Of a stretch of DNA of 17,187 nt, positions 1 through 5,346 are shown piece by piece; the stretch's first letter is position 1; each line of letters opens with the position of its first letter. A program made the translations under genes and the position numbers. Source of the stretch: SBAX01 sp043806315 (GTDB taxonomy: Bacteria; Planctomycetota; Phycisphaerae; UBA1845). The notes below the pieces were generated by a model that worked only from the letters and a program-made list of their open reading frames with translations, did not search any database and was not told the origin of the DNA. The stretch is taken from assembly GCA_043806315.1 (NCBI GenBank), contig JAZDHF010000117.1, positions 1 through 17,187 of the forward strand, read 5' to 3'.

Positions 1-37
1 CCAGGGCGGAGCGGGCCTGCCGTTCCGCAACGTTCAT
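1..37 (-). CDS. Possible 5' end of a leftward gene, truncated by the window edge
   Basis: An ATG at 37-35 on the minus strand opens a frame reading MNVAERQARSAL before the window ends. Twelve codons are too few to identify a product. Support comes from position: a consensus promoter on the same strand (77-104) would start transcription about 30-35 bases upstream of this ATG. No clear Shine-Dalgarno sequence is visible, which is common in this window. The true start could lie further left. Confidence 0.35.
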   Translation of the reverse strand, partial: MNVAERQARSAL

Positions 38-76
38 GTGGGTCCGCGAACGCGATCGCTTGACTGGCATACATAT

Positions 77-104
77 ATTATATCAGATACCACGCCCTTG
101 TCAA
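77..104 (-). promoter_or_regulatory. Consensus sigma70-type promoter, leftward
   Basis: On the minus strand a TTGACA -35 hexamer (104-99) and a TATAAT -10 hexamer (82-77) are separated by 16 bases. Both hexamers match the consensus exactly in an otherwise GC-rich sequence. Transcription would start near position 70 and run off the left edge, through the possible start codon at 37. The spacer is one base shorter than the usual optimum of 17. The target is inferred. Confidence 0.6.
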
Positions 105-367
105 GCCCCAAAACGAATGCGAATCTGCTCCACCCCGCCACCGAGAACGTAACTGCCTGTCACGACATGGGTTTATGGACGAGAAAAAAACCTACTTGCG
201 GAATCGCTGCGAGAGAGAAGATCGGTGACGTGGATCGATCAGTAAAAGACCGTGACCCGATCCCGCGAGGCCGCGGCGGCGTTCGCCTCCTTGCTTGCGC
301 CGACCGCACGGCCTTGCGAGTGTCTTGGCGAGTTCAGCCCGCGTTTGCGACCCGGGCCTTACGCAGG
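105..367. other. Intergenic stretch, no gene recognised
   Basis: This lies between the leftward promoter and the 3' end of the 68-residue leftward gene. Open frames crossing it on the plus strand run antisense through that gene and show no domain-like composition. I see no RNA gene and no convincing terminator. It is the 3' flank of the 368-574 gene. Confidence 0.4.
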
Positions 368-574
368 CTAGTTATCCAGTTCGCTGGCGAGCCAATCGCC
401 GAAGCTGATGTTGTCATTCTGGGCCTGGTCGAGCTGGTTCGTTGCCACCTCAACGCCCGCCAGGACGGCCCTCACCTGGTCCGTGCTGCAGCTCGCCTCC
501 AACATCGTTCCCGCCGCGGACAGGAGGATCGCCGCGCGCCACGTTTCGTGAACCACCCGTCTCAACGTGCTCAT
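368..574 (-). CDS. Small probable secreted or membrane-anchored protein, function unknown
   Basis: This 68-residue protein is not a recognised family with known function. The N-terminus has basic residues (R5, R6, R13) followed by a hydrophobic stretch at residues 14-25 (AAILLSAAGTML), which looks like a signal peptide or single membrane segment. A cysteine follows at 29. The context LEASC is not a canonical lipobox because E occupies the -3 position. The remainder is a mildly acidic helix-like segment. The start at 574 was chosen over an upstream ATG at 655 because AGGGAG lies nine bases before it and the longer extension is charged and unlike a signal sequence. The gene stands alone. I recall similar short secreted proteins in planctomycete genomes, but that was not checked. 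A chance ORF is possible, though the ribosome site and signal peptide argue against it. Confidence 0.55.
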   Translation of the reverse strand: MSTLRRVVHETWRAAILLSAAGTMLEASCSTDQVRAVLAGVEVATNQLDQAQNDNISFGDWLASELDN

Positions 575-616
575 TTCGTTTTTCTCCCTGGAACTTCCGT
601 TGTCCGATTCGTGAAT

Positions 617-646
617 CTTATCGGGCATCGCTGGGCTGGTTCTCAA
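617..646 (-). promoter_or_regulatory. Candidate promoter for the 68-residue secreted protein gene
   Basis: On the minus strand TTGAGA (646-641) and GATAAG (622-617) are separated by 18 bases. The first matches the -35 consensus at five of six positions and the second the -10 at four of six. Transcription would start near 610, leaving a leader of about 36 bases. The -35 hexamer lies in a segment duplicated at 703-718. Confidence 0.3.
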
Positions 647-718
647 TAAAATCATTGCCCAAGTTGCCTAAACTGGTTACATTATCGGCTTATCGGTTAT
701 GATGGGCTGTTCTCAATA
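632..718. repeat. Near-identical direct repeat pair, 16-17 bp
   Basis: The sequence TGGGCTGGTTCTCAATA at 632-648 recurs at 703-718 as TGGGCTGTTCTCAATA, with one base deleted. The copies lie 71 bp apart and flank a relatively AT-rich segment unlike its surroundings. They could be a remnant of a small mobile element or a local duplication. Confidence 0.6.
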
Positions 719-997
719 CTGCCACACGACCGTTTCGGCTGTGCTTGACGAAGGGATCACCGCCCCGTAGCCTACGCGTTGGATTCGGGCCAGGCTCGGA
801 TTCGAGCTCGTTGCGGCCCTTGGGGCGTACCCGGTGGTCCATGAGGAGGGCCGCGGGGTGATGGGCGTTCCTCTTCGCGGCGGAGCGTTCAGGCCTCGGC
901 TGCGACACCGCCGCCGCGCCCCTCTCGTCGCTCGGCGTCTTTAGGTTGCGGGGATATGGCTTGGAATGGTAGTTGTCTCGCCGAGGATCGCGGAAAC
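656..997. other. Intergenic stretch with degenerate palindrome, no gene recognised
   Basis: No convincing gene is visible on either strand. A 72-codon leftward frame (908-690) has no ribosome site and a low-complexity, Arg/Pro-rich composition. At 721-747 a degenerate hairpin (CACGACCG / CGGCTGTG arms) resembles the palindrome between pth and rpsF. The rest is the upstream flank of tRNA-Gln. I could not find a strong promoter for that tRNA. Confidence 0.4.
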
Positions 998-1068
998 TGC
1001 CCGGTGGTGTAACGGTAACACACCAGGTTTTGGTCCTGGTATTCCAGGTTCGAATCCTGGCCGGGTAA
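998..1068 (+). tRNA. tRNA-Gln (anticodon UUG)
   Basis: A full cloverleaf can be drawn. The acceptor arm TGCCCGG (998-1004) pairs with CCGGGTA (1061-1067) with one G-U pair. The anticodon stem CCAGG/CCTGG (1023-1027/1035-1039) encloses the loop TTTTGGT with anticodon TTG at 1030-1032, reading CAA and CAG. The T arm CCAGG/CCTGG (1044-1048/1056-1060) encloses TTCGAAT. The D loop carries AACGGTAA. The discriminator is A at 1068. No 3' CCA is encoded, so it must be added after transcription. Confidence 0.95.
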
Positions 1069-1073
1069 GTGCG

Positions 1074-1101
1074 GAATGACGAATTACGAATTACGAATTA
1101 C
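1074..1101 (+). repeat. Heptamer tandem repeat, GAATTAC type, 4 units
   Basis: Four contiguous 7-bp units read GAATGAC, GAATTAC, GAATTAC, GAATTAC, starting six bases after the tRNA-Gln. The array is non-coding and lies just upstream of glmU. An oppositely oriented array of GAA/TTC-phased heptamers follows at 1135-1169. Confidence 0.8.
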
Positions 1102-1134
1102 GGACGCAGAGCCACCGACCCGCGAAGCTGTACG

Positions 1135-1169
1135 TTCGCCATTCTTGATTCGCCGTTCGACATTCTCTG
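1135..1169 (-). repeat. Degenerate heptamer tandem repeat, TTCNNNN type, 5 units
   Basis: Five 7-bp units begin with TTC: TTCGCCA, TTCTTGA, TTCGCCG, TTCGACA, TTCTCTG. In reverse complement each unit ends in GAA, so the array is inverted relative to the one at 1074-1101. The two together form an imperfect inverted repeat of about 30 bp arms immediately upstream of the glmU start. Confidence 0.6.
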
Positions 1170-1190
1170 CAACAAGATAACGGTGCGTCG

Positions 1191-2165
1191 TTGAGTGAGG
1201 TTGCGGCGATCGTTCTGGCGGCGGGCAAAAGCACCCGCATGAAGAGCGACCAGCCCAAGGTGCTGCATGAAATCTGCGGGCGACCGATGCTCGCGTTCGT
1301 GCTCAACACCTGCCGACTTGCGGGCGTGGATCGGCTGATCGCCGTCGTCGGACACGGCAAGGAGCAGGTGATCGAACGCTTCGCCGCGGAGCACGATGTA
1401 GTGTGGGTCGAGCAAACGGAGCAACGCGGCACCGGTCATGCGGTGTTGTGTTGCCGGGAAGCGTTGAAGGGCTTTACGGGGACCGTACTGGTGATCGCCG
1501 GCGACATGCCCTTGGTTCGCCGGGAGACGCTGGTTGACTTGATCGAAGCGCGAGAGCAGTCGGGCGACGCCTTGACGCTGGCGACGACGATGCTGGACGA
1601 CCCGACGGGTTACGGGCGGATCGTCCGGGACTCGGCGGGGCGGTTGGAAGCGATTGTCGAGCATCGCGACTGCACCGAGGCGCAGCGAGGGATCCGGGAG
1701 GTCAACGTCAGTTACTATTGTTTTGACGCGGACCGGCTCTTTTCCGCCTTGAAGAAGATCGAGCCGGAGGCGACGAAGGGAGAGTATTATCTCACGGATA
1801 CCGTGGGGATTCTCAAGGCCGGCGGACACGAAGTGTCGGCGTTGGTGCGGGTGGCCGCGGAGGATGCGTTGGGCATCAACTCGCGGATCGACCTGGCGGT
1901 CGTGGGGCGGGCGATGCAGGACCGGCTGCAAAAGGCCTTGGTGGACGAGGGTGTGACAATCGTGGATCCGGACAACACCTGGATTGAGGCCGACGCCACC
2001 GTGGGGGCGGAGACCACGATCTACCCGTTTACCTTCATCGGCGCGGGTGCGACAATTGGGGAACGGGGTCGGATCGGACCGTTCGCGTGCGTGCGCGCGG
2101 GTGAAACCTTGCAGGACGGAGCGGTCGTCGGACCGACCGCGATGAACGGAGTCGTGGGATCATGA
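1191..2165 (+). CDS. glmU: N-acetylglucosamine-1-phosphate uridylyltransferase, GlmU without acetyltransferase half
   Basis: The enzyme joins UTP and GlcNAc-1-phosphate to give UDP-GlcNAc for peptidoglycan and other cytoplasmic glycan precursors. The nucleotidyltransferase signature LAAGKSTRM..QPKVLH is at residues 9-26. GlmU-like motifs follow: QRGTGHAV (79-85), GDMPL (104-108, the metal Asp at 105), GYGRIVR (140-146), IVEH (155-158), GEYYLTD (197-203) and GINSR (228-232). Only two or three left-handed beta-helix turns remain at 262-310. At 324 residues it lacks roughly the last 130 residues of bifunctional GlmU (about 456), including the acetyl-CoA site. The usual N-T-G near residue 172 reads N-V-S. 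The start is TTG at 1191; no ATG or GTG is available in frame. The stop overlaps the prs start by 4 bp, suggesting translational coupling. The acetyltransferase step presumably lies elsewhere. Confidence 0.88.
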   Translation: MSEVAAIVLAAGKSTRMKSDQPKVLHEICGRPMLAFVLNTCRLAGVDRLIAVVGHGKEQVIERFAAEHDVVWVEQTEQRGTGHAVLCCREALKGFTGTVLVIAGDMPLVRRETLVDLIEAREQSGDALTLATTMLDDPTGYGRIVRDSAGRLEAIVEHRDCTEAQRGIREVNVSYYCFDADRLFSALKKIEPEATKGEYYLTDTVGILKAGGHEVSALVRVAAEDALGINSRIDLAVVGRAMQDRLQKALVDEGVTIVDPDNTWIEADATVGAETTIYPFTFIGAGATIGERGRIGPFACVRAGETLQDGAVVGPTAMNGVVGS

Positions 2166-3178
2166 ACTGGGGCAGTCAAACGTCGGGCGATCGCGACCCG
2201 AACGGCATCGTCATCTTCGGCGGGACGGCGAGCGAGGCGTTGACCGAGAAAATCTGCGGCTACCTCGAAATGAAGCGCGGTCGGGCGAGCGTGAGCCGGT
2301 TCCCCGACAGCGAAACCTTGGTCAAGCTGGAGGACGACGTCCGCGGGAAGGACTGCTTCGTGGTTCAATCGACGTGCCCGCCGGTCAACGACAACCTGAT
2401 GGAGTTGTTGATCTTCATCGACTGTCTTCGACGGGCGAGTGCGAAGCGGATCACGGCGGTGATCCCGTACTATGGATACGCGCGGCAGGACCGCAAGTCG
2501 GAGGGCCGGACGCCGATTACGGCCAAGCTCGTCGCCAACATGCTGGCCAAGGCCGGGCTCAACCGCGTCGTGACCATGAATCTGCACGCCGATCAAATCC
2601 AGGGGTTTTTCGATATTCCCGTGGACCACCTGACGGCGGCGCCGGTGCTGGCCCAACATTTTTTGAGCCGCCGTCTCAAGGACGCCGTCCTGGTCTCGCC
2701 GGACGTGGGGAACATCAAGTTCGGGAGCGATTTCGCCTCGCGGATCGGCGGAGAGCTGGCCGTGATCCACAAGCGGCGTTTGTCCGGCGACTCGACCACG
2801 GCGGTGACCATCATCGGCAACGTCAAGGGCAAGACGGTGATGATGTTCGACGACATGATCACCACGGCGGGGACCGTCTCCGAAGCGGCGAAGCTGGTTC
2901 GCCAGCACGGGGCCGCGGCGATCTACGTCGCGGCGACCCATGCGGTGTTTGCCGGCCAAGCGCTGGACCGACTGGCGTCGGCGCAACTGAATGAAATCGT
3001 GGTGACGGATACGATCCCGGCCGGCACGGAGGCGACGAAACGGTTGCCGAACCTGACGGTGCTGTCGGTGGCGAGTCTGGTGGGCGAAGCCATTCGGCGT
3101 ATTCATGAGCATCGGTCCGTCAGTGCCCTGTTTTGCTACGGAATGTACGGAGATTCTGAACAACCATGGAAGCAATGA
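2162..3178 (+). CDS. prs: Ribose-phosphate pyrophosphokinase (PRPP synthetase)
   Basis: The enzyme makes PRPP from ribose-5-phosphate and ATP, feeding nucleotide, histidine, tryptophan and NAD synthesis. The 338-residue length fits the class I family (about 315) with a short N-terminal extension. Visible motifs are NDNLMELL (76-83), the YYGYARQDRK flexible loop (103-112), NLHADQIQGFF (140-150), the catalytic KRR segment (204-206) and the PRPP-binding loop DDMITTAGT (230-238). The loop usually reads D-D-x-I-D-T-x-G-T; here T replaces the second-half Asp at 234. ATG at 2162 overlaps the glmU stop, and GGAG lies about 11 bases upstream inside glmU. The 3' end overlaps rplY. Pairing with glmU, rplY and pth is a widely conserved arrangement, so the identity is secure. 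Confidence 0.95.
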   Translation: MNWGSQTSGDRDPNGIVIFGGTASEALTEKICGYLEMKRGRASVSRFPDSETLVKLEDDVRGKDCFVVQSTCPPVNDNLMELLIFIDCLRRASAKRITAVIPYYGYARQDRKSEGRTPITAKLVANMLAKAGLNRVVTMNLHADQIQGFFDIPVDHLTAAPVLAQHFLSRRLKDAVLVSPDVGNIKFGSDFASRIGGELAVIHKRRLSGDSTTAVTIIGNVKGKTVMMFDDMITTAGTVSEAAKLVRQHGAAAIYVAATHAVFAGQALDRLASAQLNEIVVTDTIPAGTEATKRLPNLTVLSVASLVGEAIRRIHEHRSVSALFCYGMYGDSEQPWKQ

Positions 3179-3855
3179 CCATCAAGGCGGAACCGCGTGC
3201 GACTTCGGGCACGCGAATGGCCCGGGCGCTGCGTGCGTCGGGGCGACTCCCCGCGGTGATATACGGACACGGCGAGCCGCCGGAAACGGTGTCCCTGGGG
3301 CACCATGAGGTGGAGGTCGCGTTGGCCCACGGGGCGCGGACCTTGCAGGTGGACCTCAACGGCGCCGTCAAGCCCTATCTCATCAAGGCGGTGCAGTACG
3401 ACCATTTGGCGACCAACTTGTTCCACCTCGACCTCGCCCGGGTGGATTTGCATGAACGTGTGCGCGTTCGCGTGGGCATTGAACTTCGCGGCGTACCCAA
3501 GGGGATCCATGACGGCGGCGTTCTGGATCAGCAGATGGCCCAGATCGAGGTGGAGTGTCTGGTGACCGAGATCCCCGACACCCTGCACCCGGTGGTGACG
3601 CATTTGGCCCTCGGCGATTCATTGTTCGTGAAGGACCTGCCGCTCCCGCCGGGCGTGACGGCTCTTGCGGACCCAAACGAGCGGATCGCGACGGTGCGGC
3701 TGCTCGCGGCCGAGGTCGTGGCCCCGGTCGCGCCGGTCGAGGGTGCGGAGGCGGTGGCCGAACCGGAGCGGATCGGACGAATCAAGAAGGAAGTGGAGGA
3801 GGGAGAAGGGGAGAAGAAGGAAGAGAAGAGGGAAGAGAAGAAGGAGAAGAAGTAG
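3166..3855 (+). CDS. rplY: 50S ribosomal protein bL25, CTC type with highly charged tail
   Basis: bL25 binds 5S rRNA in the large subunit. The N-terminal domain (about residues 4-95) carries the typical A-x-x-R-x-x-x-G-T-R-x-A-R-x-L-R pattern and GRLPAVIYG (27-35). The C-terminal beta domain (about 98-185) makes it the long CTC form. From about residue 205 the tail is almost only Glu, Lys, Gly and Arg, ending KKEKK. It is encoded by an uninterrupted 58-base purine run (3795-3852). Two starts are possible: ATG at 3166 with GGAGA about 12 bases upstream, or ATG at 3175, whose ATGA overlaps the prs stop and would give M-T-I-K. I keep 3166, but the second is a serious alternative. A 6-bp hairpin (3855-3869) follows the stop directly. 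Confidence 0.9.
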   Translation: MEAMTIKAEPRATSGTRMARALRASGRLPAVIYGHGEPPETVSLGHHEVEVALAHGARTLQVDLNGAVKPYLIKAVQYDHLATNLFHLDLARVDLHERVRVRVGIELRGVPKGIHDGGVLDQQMAQIEVECLVTEIPDTLHPVVTHLALGDSLFVKDLPLPPGVTALADPNERIATVRLLAAEVVAPVAPVEGAEAVAEPERIGRIKKEVEEGEGEKKEEKREEKKEKK

Positions 3856-3872
3856 CATCCGTTGGATGCCGG

Positions 3873-3935
3873 GCCGATTGCCGGTTGCCAATTGCCAATG
3901 GCCGATTGTCAATTGTCGATTGTCGATTGTCGAGT
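3873..3935 (+). repeat. Heptamer tandem array, G(C/T)C(G/A)ATT type, 9 units
   Basis: Nine exact 7-bp units occupy 63 bp: GCCGATT, GCCGGTT, GCCAATT, GCCAATG, GCCGATT, GTCAATT, GTCGATT, GTCGATT, GTCGAGT. The first five begin GCC and the last four GTC, so the array is layered. It fills most of the rplY-pth gap and ends 35 bp before the pth start codon. Confidence 0.9.
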
Positions 3936-3970
3936 TGCGGGTGGGGCGACGGCGGTTGTGACCCTTTGTT

Positions 3971-4540
3971 GTGAAGTTGATCGTGGGGTTGGGCAACGCG
4001 GGGCCGCAATACGTCGGAACGCGACACAACGTCGGGTTCGAGGTTGTCGATATCCTGGCCTCCCGCTGGCGAGTGAGCCTCGGTTCGGAGAAGTTTCACG
4101 GGTGGTTTGGGCAGACGGATGTCGGCGGCGAACGAGTCGCCTTGTTGAAGCCGACGACGTTGATGAACCGCAGCGGTCGGGCGGTGGTCGCCGCGGGGCG
4201 GTTTTACAAACTGGAATTGGCGGACCTTCTGGTGATCGCCGACGACTTGGCCCTTCCCGTGGGGCGGTTGCGGATGCGGGCCGGCGGATCGTCGGGCAGT
4301 CACAAAGGCCTGCAGGATATCATCGACCGCGTGGGCAGCGACGCATGGTGCCGGTTGCGGATCGGAATCGGTGAGGCCGTCGGCGATGCGGCGGCCTATG
4401 TGCTGAGCCGCTTCGACAAAACCGAGCAGGCGATCATGGACTGGGCGACGGGGCGCGCCGCCGATGCGGGGGAGTGTTGGATCGAGACCGGTCCGGAGTT
4501 GGCGATGACCCGCTTCAATGCGGAGCCGTCGGGTGAATGA
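3971..4540 (+). CDS. pth: Peptidyl-tRNA hydrolase
   Basis: Pth releases peptides from peptidyl-tRNA that has dropped off ribosomes, recycling the tRNA. The 189-residue length is typical. The sequence opens with LIVGLGNAG (3-11; usually GLGNPG) and contains the catalytic His in TRHNVGF (His19), KPTTLMNRSG (60-69, Asn66) and DDLALPVG (91-98). The segment that usually reads GHNGL is SHKGL here (110-114), so the Asn that helps position substrate is Lys112. The substitution may be normal in this lineage; I could not compare. The start is GTG at 3971 with no obvious ribosome site, directly after the heptamer array. No alternative in-frame start precedes the conserved N-terminus. It probably belongs to the glmU-dnaB operon. 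Confidence 0.93.
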   Translation: MKLIVGLGNAGPQYVGTRHNVGFEVVDILASRWRVSLGSEKFHGWFGQTDVGGERVALLKPTTLMNRSGRAVVAAGRFYKLELADLLVIADDLALPVGRLRMRAGGSSGSHKGLQDIIDRVGSDAWCRLRIGIGEAVGDAAAYVLSRFDKTEQAIMDWATGRAADAGECWIETGPELAMTRFNAEPSGE

Positions 4541-4542
4541 AG

Positions 4543-4597
4543 GTGTGCCACGGCTGTGTCAGTCGTGGCCGCCACTGCCGACACGGCAGTGGCACAC
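4543..4597. repeat. Double-hairpin palindromic element between pth and rpsF
   Basis: Two adjacent hairpins occupy this 55-bp stretch. The first pairs 4547-4556 with 4560-4569 (10 bp, one G-U, 3-base loop). The second pairs GCCACTGCC (4571-4579) with GGCAGTGGC (4585-4593), a perfect 9-bp stem with a 5-base loop. The outer ends, GTGTGCCAC (4543-4551) and GTGGCACAC (4589-4597), are also exact inverted repeats, so a single cruciform is an alternative fold. It resembles dispersed REP-like palindromes in planctomycete genomes (recollection only). No T-run follows, so a terminator is unlikely. Confidence 0.85.
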
Positions 4598-4637
4598 GGC
4601 CGGTAGAGCGTGCGACCGTGCGAGGAGATGATCGACG

Positions 4638-5147
4638 TTGAACCAATATGAAGCGATGTTCCTGTTCGACCCGACGTTCGGGGGTTCCTTCGAGAACTGC
4701 GAGACCGAAATCCGCCGGCTGATGACCCGGGCGGAGGCGGAGATTCTTCTGTGCCGCAGGTGGGATGAGCGTCGGCTGGCGTACAAGATCAAGGGACGAA
4801 AGCGCGGCGTGTACGTCCTTGTGTTCTTCAAGGCCCCCACTGACAAAATCACTCCGCTCGAGCGGGACGCCCAGCTTTCGGAGCACATCCTTCGTTTGCT
4901 CGTCCTGCGGGCCGACGACTTGACGCCGGAGATGATGGAACAGGCCGCCGCCGCTCGCGCCGAACATGCGGAGTCGGAGCGGGGCGAAGGCGAGGGCTAC
5001 GGCGACCGGGGGCCGTCGAGGAGCCATCATTATGAGGGCCGGGACGGCGGGGGCGACGCCGAACGCGCCGCAGCCAGGCGGCGCAAGGGTCCGCCCAAAC
5101 ATGCTGATGAGGCGGTAACCGAGGCGGGGGCGAAGGCGGTAGAGTAG
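4638..5147 (+). CDS. rpsF: 30S ribosomal protein bS6 with C-terminal extension
   Basis: bS6 is a small-subunit protein that normally binds bS18 on the platform. The core (about residues 1-97) shows the family start NQYEAMFLFDP, the WDERRLAYKIKGRKRGVYVL segment and the late ILRLLVLRAD strand. Residues 105-169 form a low-complexity tail rich in Ala, Glu, Gly, Arg and His; bS6 is usually about 100-135 residues. The start is TTG at 4638, with GAGGAG about ten bases upstream at 4622-4627. An ATG at 4628 is out of frame and a downstream Met at residue 7 would remove the conserved N-terminal strand. The gene heads the rpsF-ssb-rplI-dnaB part of the cluster. The customary rpsR neighbour is missing here. 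Confidence 0.93.
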   Translation: MNQYEAMFLFDPTFGGSFENCETEIRRLMTRAEAEILLCRRWDERRLAYKIKGRKRGVYVLVFFKAPTDKITPLERDAQLSEHILRLLVLRADDLTPEMMEQAAAARAEHAESERGEGEGYGDRGPSRSHHYEGRDGGGDAERAAARRRKGPPKHADEAVTEAGAKAVE

Positions 5148-5148
5148 A

Positions 5149-5308
5149 AAACGCTGAAATAGGGAAACGCCGAAACGCCGAAACGCCGAAACGCCGAAAC
5201 ACTGAAACGCTGAAACGCCGAAACGCCGAAACGCCGAAAAAGGGAAACGCCGAAACGCCGAAACACTGAAACGCCGAAACGCCGAAACGCCGAAAAAGGG
5301 AAACGCCG
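5149..5308 (+). repeat. Octamer tandem array, AAACGCCG, 20 units in perfect phase
   Basis: The 160-bp stretch is exactly 20 units of 8 bp with no insertion or deletion. Thirteen units are AAACGCCG; variants are AAACGCTG (units 1, 8), AAACACTG (units 7, 15), AAATAGGG (unit 2) and AAAAAGGG (units 12, 19). The GGG-ending units recur seven apart near the end and the AAACACTG units eight apart, indicating block duplication. The array fills the rpsF-ssb gap, starting two bases after the rpsF stop and ending 38 bp before the ssb start. The lack of stops makes spurious leftward frames across it. Confidence 0.95.
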
Positions 5309-5346
5309 AAAACGAGACGTGATGGCGCGCGAGGAGGAGACACAAC

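Noticed and set aside
38..649. Rightward 203-codon frame at the left end
   Set aside because: It runs antisense through the better-supported 68-residue gene and has no ribosome site, domain or signal pattern.
690..908. Leftward 72-codon frame
   Set aside because: No ribosome site, low-complexity basic composition, and it crosses a degenerate palindrome.
2021..3175. Leftward 384-codon frame opposite prs
   Set aside because: A high-GC shadow; the rightward frames are clear glmU and prs, and the antisense product is Arg/His-rich and patternless.
5149..5308. CRISPR array
   Set aside because: Units are 8 bp with no spacers and no cas gene is nearby; this is a simple tandem repeat.
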